64,000 nucleotides of DNA from Papiliotrema nemorosa. Its lineage: Eukaryota; Basidiomycota; Tremellomycetes; Tremellales; Rhynchogastremaceae. The DNA is taken from NCBI GenBank assembly GCA_032158125.1, contig JASKOT010000040.1, positions 1 through 64,000 of the forward strand. The letters are read 5' to 3'. The position numbers were made by a program, and so were the translations under genes. This document shows positions 46,526 through 57,977 of the stretch, in pieces. The notes below the pieces were generated by a model. That model had not been told where the DNA came from. It did no database searches and was given only the letters and a program-made list of their open reading frames with translations. The stretch's first letter is position 1. Each line of letters opens with the position of its first letter.

Positions 46526-46957
46526 AGTAGCAGCTGTCGACCTGTCCTGTGGCTTCGGATGCTTATTGCATGGCTCTGGGGGGATGTGAAGGATGAAGAA
46601 GCGACGAGGTCAAAAGCCGTCTTCGTCATCAATCCAGATCTAATTGAATGAGAAAATTCATAAACACTCTGTGCCCCCCATGAATGAGTAGTGACTACCC
46701 CTTTTCGAGTCTTGGCTCTTTTATCTCCTAGTCCTTCTCGACATTCTCGCATCCATGATAGCACCATCCGTTTACTCTTGACCTTGACCGAGATACGATA
46801 GCAACAGAAATCAACCCTTTTGCACGATTGACTCGGAGTAAACCCCAACGTCTCACCGTCGATCACTTTTCAACACCGAGTCCAGCCTGCGTCAACAAAA
46901 ATACCAAGCTCGTACCTGACAACACTCCCAACAACAATCACAAATCAAAGTCTCATC
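46526..46957. other. divergent promoter region
   Basis: 432 bases between the pseudophosphatase (-) and the disordered-MDR gene (+). A CA-rich, AAC-rich leader at 46880-46957 precedes the plus start and looks like a 5' UTR. No gene. Confidence 0.5.
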
Positions 46958-49900
46958 ATGCCCAAACCTACGCTCTTCCAAACCGTCCTCCGCAAACCAA
47001 CACGATCATACGCAGATCCAAACGGTGCATCCCCATGGTCAGACTACCCGACACATTCACAATCTTCCCTCTACCTTCCCTCGTCTTCGCGTTACACCGC
47101 TCAACGTGATGGAGGCGTTCACCTTGGATTTCGCGAAAGAGATGATCCGTACGCAGCTGGACCGTCTCGACGCCCTCGAGGCCCTTCGTCGGTCGCCGGC
47201 GATACACAGGTATCCAGCGCTTCTCGGTTTCCCGCACCTAGGAAAGCCACGAGTACCGTGGGACTTAGGGATGCAGACCAGTTTGGTCAAACGGAAAAGG
47301 CTCGAACCGTCAAGAAGAAGAGCGTCAGGAGGAAAGCAGAGGGCTCGGTGGTATCTGTCGAGACGTCGTCTGTGATCTCGAGGCAGCCAGTACACCACGT
47401 TGAAAGCAGGATATCGAGCAGGAGCAACTCGTCAAACTCATCCCGACCGCAGCCACCACCTTTTCGAGCTCACTCCGACACTGCGACCTCTTCAACCCGG
47501 TCTTCACCCGCACCTCGACTGTCTCCTGTCGAGGAAAAGCCTTATGAAACGCCGAAACATCGGCCTGCTCTAAACGTAGTGCAAAAAGCCACGGCGAGAA
47601 AGGTGATACCTCCCTTGACACCGCCCGCCTCGGAGCCATCTAGCGAACATTCCATCCGGCACGAGCTCCAGCATACGCACACACAGCCTGAACCTGCCGC
47701 GGCGGTCATTCCGCCGATTCCCGTCAAATCACCTCGACGATTGTCGGTCATATCTTCCAAGGCTGAGGGCTCGGAAGAGGAAACGTTCCATACGCCAGAG
47801 GACACTCCAGGCGAACCGCACGTCGAGATCAATCTACCTCCAAATGATAACACACAATTGAAGGCTGTGCTACCTGTCCTCTCATTACAGCCGCCCACAC
47901 CTGCCCCTCATCCGGACCCAGCTGCCTCGCCCTTTCACGCAGAGCCTCCTCATGCCGGTCCGTTGTTCCCGGGAACAAACCTCTCCTCGACCTCCTCCTC
48001 CCCACTGGACACGTCGAGTGTGGTCAAGCGGGAAGGAGATGAGGATGCGCACAGTGCCACCGGTGAGGTTGGCTCGGACGACGACGAAGAGTCGGAACGA
48101 CGTGTAGTGGTGGGCAAGAGCAGCCGGCAAAGCAGTTTCACCCATCAATCGGGATCTCGACCGGCATCACGCACACCTTCTGTCTCGCCCCTGATACCGG
48201 TAGCCATCGCTGGGAGGAGAGCATCCAATTCGCCCTCGTCAGCTCTCTCTGCCAATGATGACTATCGCAGTCCTTCTCGAGCATCTACACGACGACATGC
48301 CTCTAAAAACTCGTTTGACGATTTTGTGGTCCGGCGCAACTCGACCCTTCCATCTGAAATGTCCTTTGGACGAGAAGGATCCATTCGCAGTGGAGTGAGT
48401 GGATACGGCAAGGGTGGGTGGGCAGCGGCAGCAGCATCAGGAAGCAAGTCGGGCAGATCTTCGCCCGTTACAATGTACATGCCGACCAGTGGGAACGACG
48501 GTTGGGCAGACTTCCAGCCGCCTCCGAGGCAGTCGAGGTTCACGCCTTTACCTGCGGCTTCACAACCGGCGACTTTCAACCGGATCGTCCATGGTGAGCT
48601 GACAAACAGCTCTATACCTAGCAGTTACTCGCAAGGGTCAGACGAAGAATCGGACGACGAGCCCGACGCACCGAGACCTAGTCGGTCGTATCGTAAGGGA
48701 AGTCCGGAGTATGCCAGCGAACGAGGATATGCGTATTCTGCGAGTCAAGTCAGTGTGCCAGAAACCGAAGATCGGTTCTATGACGCTCTACGACGACGAC
48801 AACTCACTCTTGGTCCCACAATTGATCCCTACGCTGTGCCAGATACACCTCGGGCACCCGACACCCCCAGAGCGCCTAGCATCGTGAGCTCGGTCCCACC
48901 GCCAGCTTCCAGAGACGCCAGCTTGTACAGGAAGAGCTTCTCTCAACGCCGGCCGTCACAACCTGCGTCGGAGATGCAAACGCCAGTGCTATCTGGACCA
49001 TCTTCACCTATCCCTTCTCGACCATCCTCGAGAATGGGCTTTGAACCGCCATCATTCTTGAATCCCGACACCCTGACACTTCTACCAGAGATGACGCCCG
49101 AGGACTCGGCAAAGACGTACATCCCTTCCGAACCTGTACGACCCCATCGACGACCTGCTAGTGTCTTTGGCGGTTTCTCGCGGAGTGGCAGGAGCGAAGT
49201 GGACTATGAAGATGACCGAGACGAAGTGCGCGAATTGCCGAAGAGAGCCAAATCTGCCATGGGTCACCGCGATAACGTGAGCCGCTGGGAGGGAAGCAGT
49301 GCTGGAGAAGGCGTGTTGATGGAGTCGCATGGAAGAGGATCAGAGCATATCACGGGTTATTCGTGAGTTGCTGAACGAGACTGTTGCTGATATTCTCAGA
49401 AACTTGATCCTCCCGTCCGGCGCTTTCAAGCCCTCGAAACCTACCGTCGCCTCTACTACTGCTATTGACCCTCGAATTATGGGTATGCCACATGCCAGTA
49501 TGGCAGGGATCGTTCTCAGCACTTTGGCGTCGCGCGACACTCCGACACATCTTCGTGACCAAGACCCACCAGTTGACTTTGTATCGCACCTGCGACCGCC
49601 AAACAAGGTGACCAATTCACAAATCCTCGTTCACGTTTATGCTACTGCAATCGACAGGCTGGATATTCGATCACTGGATACAAAGGGGCGGAACGATATT
49701 TCCAGATGGGTGCCAGGCCGAAGTTTCGTAGGAAGATGCATGACTGTCGGCGCCGAGGAGAAGGATATTGTCCGAGGCGATATTGTGGTTGGTATCATGG
49801 AAGTCCGCAAGGTGGGTGGGCAGAACGATAGTCCTGAGCTTTTTCGCTGATTGACAGAGTGGTGGATTGGCAGAGTACATTATCTGTGATCGACGTCGAC

Positions 49901-50648
49901 TCGCTCGAGCTCCTTATCCCACTTCCTTGACCTTGGAACAGCTCAGTTTGTTGCCTTTGGTAGGCATAGCTGCCGCTCGAGCAGTCCGAACCCACCTCGT
50001 CCGCAATTCGCGAGCATTGATCATGGGTGCTCAGGATGGTATTGCCGCTCTAGTATGTCAAGAAATGAGCCGGGCAGGAGTCAACGTCACTGCTGTCATT
50101 GATGGAGGCGAGAACGCATACCAAGCCCAATCGGCCTGCATGGCCAATGGGGCGAGGGGTGTTTTGACTGGAAGTCCAGCTGCGGTCATGCTGGGTCTGG
50201 ACGAAGGTGGATGGGACTTTATATTCGATACGCAAGGTGGTCAAAGGGTTTACGATGCGGCAAAGAGGCTGCTCAAGCCTGACGCAAAGTGGGTCTTTAC
50301 CTTACACCGATTGTCACGCAAAGCTGATGGTGCAGATTGATCACGCTAGCCGATCCTTCTTCCATTACCACCATTGAACCGGTTCACAGTCGGTCATCAG
50401 GGTTCAAAACCCTTCGAGCGGCTTTCAAGTCGAAGAAAAAGGCGACGAAGTCTATCCAATTTGAATACCTCCCTCCGACAGGCTCAGGTGAACCTGCTGT
50501 GGACTCTTCCGGGGAGGATTGTCGGGATGTGTTAGAGGAGAGCTGTATGAGTACCTTTAGACCTGTCGTGGCTGTCGTAGTGCCTTTGGAGCGAGGTGCC
50601 GAGGTGTTCAAGTATAGACACGGGGGTGTGGTTCGGTTGGTGAATTGA
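46958..50648 (+). CDS. long disordered protein fused to MDR (quinone oxidoreductase-like) domain
   Basis: Exons 46958-49362, 49400-49811, 49858-50288 and 50336-50648 sum to 3561 nt (1186 aa). The first 800 residues are Ser/Pro/Arg-rich, low in hydrophobics and almost surely disordered. The C-terminal 380 residues look like a medium-chain dehydrogenase/reductase: VTNSQILVHVYATAIDRLDI, VPGRSFVGRCMTVG, LTLEQLSLLPLVGIAAARAV, then a Rossmann stretch ALIMGAQDGIAALVCQEMSRAGVNVTAV. The classical GxGxxG is changed (GAQDGIAA), and no structural or catalytic zinc ligands are seen. Yeast Ast1/Ast2 are distant MDR proteins with a non-enzymatic role, a possible relation. The intron at 49363-49399 is the key link: without it the frame would stop at 49366. 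Confidence 0.82.
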
Positions 50649-50822
50649 TTGGGACAATACACGCAATGGCTGTAGCATAGATACACGAATAACCCATACA
50701 AGGTGGACAATATATAGTCTGTACAATGCCGATGTAATCTATAATATATCTGTTGAAAAGGGGCTCGGTCCCTCCACCAGGTACAAAGCAGCTTCTCTAT
50801 TGCTTGAAGGCTCTTGCTAAGC

Positions 50823-51893
50823 CTAGTGTGGCCTCGCTTCCCCTTCAAACGTCCCATACCCCTCCTCTTCCCCACTCCTGCTCCCCCAACTCCTGCCCAA
50901 AAACCGAGCACTCTTCGTCCGCCGCACTACCGCCCCAAATACAGGCGTCTGATCAATAGCAGCGATGATATCCAGTCCCCTGTTCATACTCAGACTAGGA
51001 GCGATGCGCGACGGGGCCAAAGGCGGAGGAAGATCGATAATGGATGATTCGGAGATTGAAGAAGAATCAGACTCTTCATCGTTTATATCCATATCGTCTT
51101 CGTACTCTTCCTCTGTGTCTTCCTCCGTGGTGTAGCTCGTACCGACTGTAGTTGGCCGTAAGAGGGTGGTCCGGCTCGAATGACGAAAATGCGTACGGGA
51201 TGTTGTAGGTGTAGGAGCGGCAGAAGGGGGTAAGGGTTCGGTATTGTACTGAAAAGCTGTAGGTGACTGGATGGCAGAATGAGGTAAACGGAGCGAAAGG
51301 GGGTTCGAACGGTGAGGAGGGGGCGAGAGACGTAGAAGCAGTAAGAAGGTGATCTGAGATGAGCTCGATACAATCGGCAGGGTTGAATTGAAACGTGCAT
51401 ATTCTGTAATTGCCATTCCGGCCGTCTAGACATGAGCATACTGTATGCGACGCCAACGAGAAGGAGAGATACTTACGATGGTGAGAAACACCGCATGCAC
51501 AGGGGGAGATTCGTCCGATGTCATCTTGCCTTTCTCCAACTGGCTCTTGCATAGTGTCCAAACTGCCAAACCTACGCTGAAGCCACCCACGACAGCGACA
51601 AACCCTCCTCTGGTCCTCCATCGTCGACTCGCGCCGAGCACAAAGATCAAAACAAAGCAACGAGCAACACACAGCGCTATGATGAGCCAGCTTGTGGGAT
51701 TGAAGTGGGCGTGATAGGTCGTATACCCCAGATCTAAACATGCGAGAACAGGCAAAGGGTAGGGATATCGCAATTTCGGATCGGTCGGTCTGACTGGATC
51801 CATCGAGTGTCGGCGTGTGCGAGATGGGTCGGAGGAGGGATTGATCAGCACTGGAGCGTAGGATGAGCTCGAGGCATGTCGATGATGCGACAT
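50823..51893 (-). CDS. multi-pass membrane protein with acidic tail
   Basis: Complement from 51893, MSHHRHASSSSYAPVL. Two exons joined around 51430-51480 in phase 0 (VHAVFLTI to TAGMAITEYARF). Hydrophobic segments: LPVLACLDLGYTTYH (weak), SWLIIALCVARCFVLIFVLG, GGFVAVVGGFSVGLAVWTL and HAVFLTITAGMAI, so three or four helices. The rest is a cytosolic-type tail with phospho-site-like Ser/Thr, an acidic EEDTEEEYEDDMDINDEE block and a basic end. The N-terminal layout is like the TMD0 region of fungal ABCC transporters, but no ATPase follows, so it is probably an independent protein of unknown role. Confidence 0.72.
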
Positions 51894-52376
51894 CTCCCTT
51901 GGTATATCGCTGTCGTCACAGAGACATGAGACAGTGCGAGGTTGATGGTGGACGCGTCGAAAAGTGCGGGTTTGAGATCTGAAACTCGGGAGGATCCGAA
52001 ACGATTGTGGGACGGCCAAGTGGCACCTTTCCAGCAAGTACTCTACTCCTCAGAGGGTCTTCGGCTGATTGCGACCGATTCCTAACAAGGGATCGTCTAA
52101 AACTTGTGATCATCTGTGTCAGGAGAGCGAGACTATAGAAGGAGCCGTGATGGTTCTCTAAATGTGACGTCGTGTGCAAGCGTCATACAGTACACACCCC
52201 TTCCTTTGCGTTGTTTCCCCCCCCCCCCCCCCCCCTTGGCGAGCTCGCACGCGCATGCGAATTTCGCCACTGGCGTTTTCAAAAGTACTCGTACTTGTAG
52301 CATCTGTGCCTTCTCTCTTGCATTTCGACCTATTATCGCATTGTTCAATCAGGTGACCTTCACCGTTACGCACAAT
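51894..52376. other. divergent intergenic region with poly-C run
   Basis: 483 bases between the membrane protein (-) and the 475-aa gene (+). It holds the 19-nt poly-C run at 52217-52235. No gene. Confidence 0.5.
52217..52235. repeat. 19-nt poly-C homopolymer
   Basis: An uninterrupted run of 19 C bases about 140 bases upstream of the start codon at 52377. Equal in length to the run at 100-118. Confidence 0.9.
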
Positions 52377-53878
52377 ATGGAGGATATCAAGGCGACTGCA
52401 GAACCCTGGGGCAGATCTCACAAGCCGTACTTCTACTCCCTTCGCGGCAAAGCTTCCATCATCAGCATGAGAATTCCTACGGAGCACCTGTCTCCGCACG
52501 GTGAATTCTCTATAGTCCACAGGACCTTACTCGAACTATCTGGCCGAGACGACGCCGACTCACTGTTCAAGTCCGTCAGTGAGGGTACGAGCGCCTTGGG
52601 AGACGATGCAAATGGAGTATTGGTGGATGCGGTGAGGGCTGCCTACAAATCATTCGAGGAGGATGAAGGGAAATCAGACGAAGGCGAGGATGAAAGTGGC
52701 AATGTATTCCCTTCAGCTACGTTCCCGAAGGATTTCAGGCTGCCAGGTGTCTTGAACGATATTTGCATCGAGATTGACGCTACAGGCAAGTTTCACAAGT
52801 TTCGACCATTCGTGTCCGCGAGTGGCGCATACATGAACAATCTTCAGGGGCGACGAGGGAGCCAAGTGACTCACGAGCTCAGGACGGACCACGATAAATG
52901 TTCATGGAAATTTGATCCGGTCATTCAAAGTCAAACTGACAAGGCGACCGGCTTGACCAAGCTTACGTTCACACTCCACGGGAAAAATTGCGCTGGGAGA
53001 CATCGTTTTTTCACCATGAAAGAATGTGAGGGCCTATACGAGGAGGTATCGAATCTGATGAACGGGGATGATGATGAAGTCAAAGAAGACCTGGCCCGCA
53101 TCCAAGGAAACACTCATGGGCAGATTCCTAGAAGTCTCGCTGCCCGACTCGCTGGGCTAGCATCATCATGGGCTGATCAGTCAGGCATCAAGTGCTATAG
53201 TCGCGGCACTGCCAAGGACGCCAAAACTCGCCCGATCGTTTCGAAGCACTTACGACAATCAGCGATGACTGTCGAAGAGGTACAAGAGGGTGCGAAGCAG
53301 AGAGGCGAGGACGTCATAAATGGGCGAGAGGTGACCCTCTACCATTGGTCGGGATGCGAAGACAGCATGGATGACAAGATCAAGTCTGTGATGGCTGCTG
53401 CTCACACAGTCGTACGCGAGAGGTTTTGGCGGACACACTAATTCATCGCTACGGGGACCCGATACTTTCGATCGCTCCTGACCAGCCATCCCTCTCTCAG
53501 ATATCGGACTGTCTGGTAGGCTCTGTGGAAAAGGTCGTCAATCAGCTGAATTGGCCCGAAGAATCCAGTCGACCGATCGCCAAAGTACATCTTGACATCG
53601 TCAGTCAATCGGAAGTCCCAGAAATTTACCGATGCCATATGCCGGACAGTGACTCAGGGGATTACGTGCGCATCTGGGCCGATTGGATCCAAGCGGGGCT
53701 CGAGCCTTCAAAACAACGTCCAGACTTTGTGCCCATCCATGGCTCGAAAGGCCCCAGCAGCGCTAGGACTGACGCAAATACGGTGCACTTTGAGTTCGAC
53801 ACGACTGACGACCATTGCGAGATCACCGCGCCCGCCGATGATGAGGGCAGCGTGTGGGAAGCGAGCGAGAGTATATGA
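52377..53878 (+). CDS. unknown protein, about 475 aa
   Basis: I do not recognise a family. It starts MEDIKATAEPWGRSHKPYFY, a good context after a CA-rich leader. A first open frame to 53441 and a second one (to 53878) in another frame overlap; they join through a likely intron 53412-53485 (donor gtacgc, acceptor ccag, phase 0), giving 1428 nt (475 aa) with a clean stop. Acidic throughout, no signal peptide or membrane helix. A Cys/His set in DKCSWKF, GKNCAGRHRFF and KECEGLYEE could bind metal, but the spacing is not a known finger. Without transcript data the two parts might also be separate genes, or a frame break. Confidence 0.6.
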
Positions 53879-54578
53879 TCTTTTAGCATGCATTGTAGAT
53901 AGGTGAATGTCGTGTCCTGTCGAAAATTAGTCAAGGACTCATACAGAGGTCGATGACTTATGACTGCTGATCCGCCCTCCACTTTGGGACCTCATGATCC
54001 TCCTGCAATGGGCTCAGATATGTGTGATGATTCGCTTCGTGTTGCCTATCGGGTAGCAGCAGTAAGAAGGAATGGCGGTTGCCACCTTCGCCCAACAATA
54101 GCTGTGCTCAGAATGATCCGGATGCGTAACATTCTGTACCAAAGTATGTTCCCACCCATGGATGCAACGCCTCGACAGTACGAGTAGTGATAGCATCGTA
54201 GGATTGCTGCGTCGCAGATCAGTTGGAGGTGTGATAATTACGTAAACGATCGGCCGGAGCATGCATCGAAGAGTGAGCGGTTAGATGGCAATAAACGCCG
54301 TAAACGCTTCCGTTTCGACCACTGACCACTATCTCATGACCCATGCGGAGAGGCTGTAGAGGTCGAGAGCTATCATGTAGACACGGAAATAACAGAGAGA
54401 TCCCATCTAGCCATTGTTCAGCTCATCACGTCGACGAGGGAAACCTATACGCCGTGGGATACGCGACATCTTCCTTCACCAGGCGACATCGCTCCTTTCA
54501 TCTGTCCTCATCCCTTGTCTGCAATCAATCTCTTGCTTGATGATATAATCCTGACTCATCCGACATTTTTCATTCGTC
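53879..54578. other. intergenic region upstream of LKR/SDH
   Basis: 700 bases with no supported gene. Contains an AAACG...CGTTT inverted pair near 54300-54317 and CGATCGGCCGG near 54248-54258. Presumably the 3' flank of the unknown gene and the promoter of LKR/SDH. Confidence 0.45.
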
Positions 54579-57500
54579 ATGGTCTCTCGTGTTTTCTTTC
54601 GACCCGCGTGGCGTCTTCCCACCAGACGACACCTCACTACACTCGGTATCCGGCGGGAAGACCCCAAACGAATATGGGAGCGGCGCGTCCCCCTTACCCC
54701 AGAGGCGATACGCAGTCTGGTCACTCCTGGTCAGATTGATGTGGAGGTAGAGAGCTGCGAAAGGAGATGTTTCCCCAATGTCGCCTTCCAGGAGGTGTGT
54801 AGCCTGTCCACGCGAACGTGTATTGCTGACGCTCAGGCTGGAGCGAAGATTGTACCGAGATTGACCAAAGCGGTGGATGTGGCTCTGGGAATCAAGGAGC
54901 CGCCAGTCGAAGAGGTAGAAGCTTTGAAGCGAGATGCGCCAGGAAAAGACAGGAAGTGGATGGTATTCTCCCATACTCACAAGGGCCAAGTGAGTCGAAC
55001 TTTGCTCGAATATGACCCGCACTTAGGTTTAGACGTACAACACCGGCCTTCTATCCTCCTTCATGGCTCCCGGCCAGACACTGATCGACCACGAACTCCT
55101 GACTGCGCCTACCGGGAAAGGGGATCTGAAACGAGTAGCAGCGTTCGGATGGTATGCAGGCGCAGTGGGAGCTGGCGAAGGGTTGTCGATGACTGGACTG
55201 GGGTTGTTGAAACGAGGGATAGCAACCCCTCTACTCGTAAGACTTGGAAAGAGATCTAGACTGACCTTAGCATCTTCCGCGACCTTACACCTTCACCAGT
55301 TTGAGCGCTTACAAGGACGGACTGAAGAAGATCGGTACATCGATACGGAACGGCCCGCCGACACCCGATGGACCCATAGTCATTGGATTGACGGGAGCCG
55401 GCAATGTCTCGCAGGGCGCTCGTGACATGCTGGACGCTCTGGGAGTGGAATGGGTAGCAGCGAGCGATTTGGCGAACTTGGCCGAACGAGGTTCGTCCAT
55501 ATATACCTACCAGACTTACCAGCAGCAGAGAGCCAGATTTACGCCTGTGCGATCCCTCCTTCGGCCTATTTTGAACATCAAGATGGATCTCCTTACTCTC
55601 GTGACGACTATTACGCCTCGCCATCATCCTACAAATCATCTTTCTCCACAAAGGTGAGGATTTCTTGAGCTTCAATCCCGGCTGATTGCCCAGATCGCAC
55701 CGTACCTCACCGCCCTCATCAACGGAGCTGGGTGGAGATCGGGCTTCCCTCGTGTCATCTCGAACGAAGATATGGACGCGCTCATTGGGGCATCTCCAGG
55801 AGGCGTTCCAAAGCTCGCCGCTATTCAAGACGTGACTTGCGATATGAAGGGCAACCTAGAGTTTATCGATCGTCATTGTACGATAGATCTGCCGCACTAC
55901 GTCGGCCCAGCGGGAATTCTAATCAGCACCGTTGACATTCTTCCTACTGAGCTTGGTGAGTTGCTTCTCGTCTTACAGGTCTGATCAGCCAGCCAAAGAC
56001 GCGTCGGAGCACTTTTCTAGCTGCCTACTTCCGTCTATACGGCATCTCTGCAACCCTAAAGCTGCAGACACGGCAGCTCAGGAGACGCTAGACAGAGCCA
56101 CAATCGTCAAGTCTGGAACACTCACCTCAACTCACCAAAGGCTTCAAGAATCGGTGGAGGCATTTCGATCTGCAGCTAGCTCGTCCTCGTCTTCATCTAG
56201 TCCACTAAAGAAGAAGGTTCTACTCCTCGGAAGCGGACTAGTCGCGGGCCCGGCAGTGGAGGTGTTTGCCGCGAGGAAGGACGTGCACTTGGTTATAGGT
56301 GAGTGAGCTGGACAAGTAGACTCAGCTGATCGAGCCAGCGAGCAACAATCTGCGCGAGGCACAGAACCTGGTCCGAGATCGACAGAATGTCAATGCCATG
56401 TCCCTCGATGTTGGCGACCAGCAAGCGCTCGCCGAGGCCGTGGCACAGGCAGACACGGTTGTCAGGTGAGCCTGACTACCTCACTATCGCTGAGGGTAGT
56501 CTTCTACCGGCTCCTATGCACGTCGCTGTGGCCAATCACTGTATACAACACGGCAAACACTTAGTCACCGCAAGCTACATCTCACCAGAGATGAAGGCTT
56601 TGCACGAAAGAGCTCAGGAGTCCAATGTTGTCCTGCTGGGGGAATGCGGACTGGACCCAGGAATTGATTCCATGTAAGCAGAAGCAATCATGAGATAGTG
56701 AGGCTGATCTCAGGGCTGCAATGAGAATCCTGGATAGAGTGAAGAAGGAGGGCAAGAAGGTCACCTCGTTTGTGTCTTGGTGCGGTGGTCTGCCTGAACC
56801 TGCCGCGAGTAATGTGAGCGGGACTGACGAGGTAAAGACTGCCGCTAATAGATAGGTGCCACTCGCATATAAATTCTCCTGGAGCCCTCGAGCAGTCTTG
56901 ACTGCAGCGACGAATGACGCCAAGTTCAAGCTCAACGGACAGGTAAACTTCGTCGTGGGCTCGAGGCTGACTTTCAGATACGAGAGATTGCAGGGAAAGA
57001 TCTGCTCAAGGAGCATTTCAGCAAGGTGAATCTGTGGAAAGGGCTGGCTCTGGAGGGTGTGGCGAACCGAGACTCGCTGCCTTATGCGGAGAAGTATGGA
57101 CTCGGACCGATCGAGGAATTGAAAGATCTGTACCGGGGCACACTGAGGTATTTTCGCATATCACGACATATACTGACTGCAAGGTATCAAGGATTCTCAA
57201 GCCTGCTTGACGCTTTCCGCATGTTGGGTCTTTTGAATACGGCGAAGCTTCCGGAGACGCCGCGAACCTGGGACGAGGTAATCTCCAGTTCCATTGCTGC
57301 TGCGACGGGCGAGAAGGTCCAGAGCAAGGACGTCCTGCCATTCTTGAAGCAAAGTGGCCTGCCGACAGAGACGCTCGAACAGGTGGAAGAAGCCTTACAT
57401 TTGTAAGCACCCATCTCTGGGGAATGACGCGCCGACTGACATGGCAGCTTCGGACTGTCGGGTACGACTGCTCATCCACCCAAGCTACCTGCACTCCCGA

Positions 57501-57844
57501 GTGCGACGCCCATCGACTACTTTGCATCACTGCTCTCGGCCAAGCTGGCTTATCTACCGCACGAGAAGGACTCGGCTTTACTCCACCACTCCTTCAAGCT
57601 GGCAGGCGTGGATGGGGAAAGCGAAAAAGAGGTTACAGCCAGTCTATTATGTTATGGAACCGAAGAAGGGAGTGCCATGTCCATCACGGTTGGAAAGACG
57701 TTGGCATTCGCCGCTTTGAGAGTCCTGGACGGGCATGTCAAGGCGAGAGGAGTACAAGGGCCGTATGAGAGGGAAGTATGGGAAGGAGTGTTGGATAGCC
57801 TGGAAGAGATCGGAGTGAGGGTCGAAGAGAAGTGGTCAACATAA
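54579..57844 (+). CDS. bifunctional lysine-ketoglutarate reductase / saccharopine dehydrogenase, mitochondrial
   Basis: AASS-type enzyme that condenses lysine and 2-oxoglutarate to saccharopine and cleaves it to aminoadipate semialdehyde and glutamate. It starts [23 protein letters not shown], an Arg-rich presequence for mitochondria. LKR half: [40 protein letters not shown], and the nucleotide motif [19 protein letters not shown] precedes it. SDH half: [47 protein letters not shown], and [11 protein letters not shown]. About ten introns. Fungi normally make lysine by the aminoadipate route with separate LYS1 and LYS9 enzymes; a fused, N-terminally targeted form points to catabolism. Start and stop are clear; a few middle exon ends are tentative. 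Confidence 0.9.
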
Positions 57845-57977
57845 TACAACAGTCGACAAAGCATTGGGTTCCTCACAACAAGTAGCATTCCAGCATATGC
57901 ATAGCGTAATGATGCGATACAAGGTTTGACATGACGTCTTGCTATACAACCATACGTGACAGATGAGGGGCGATCTA

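Noticed and set aside
47325..48579. Several antisense open frames in the disordered protein gene
   Set aside because: Shadows of a low-complexity coding strand. No motif, no splice-linked extension.
49329..49850. Open frame that could start a separate oxidoreductase (MEEDQSISRVIREL...)
   Set aside because: Its first 70 bases overlap the end of the upstream exon in another frame and read as the intron plus exon end. The joined model keeps frame and length.
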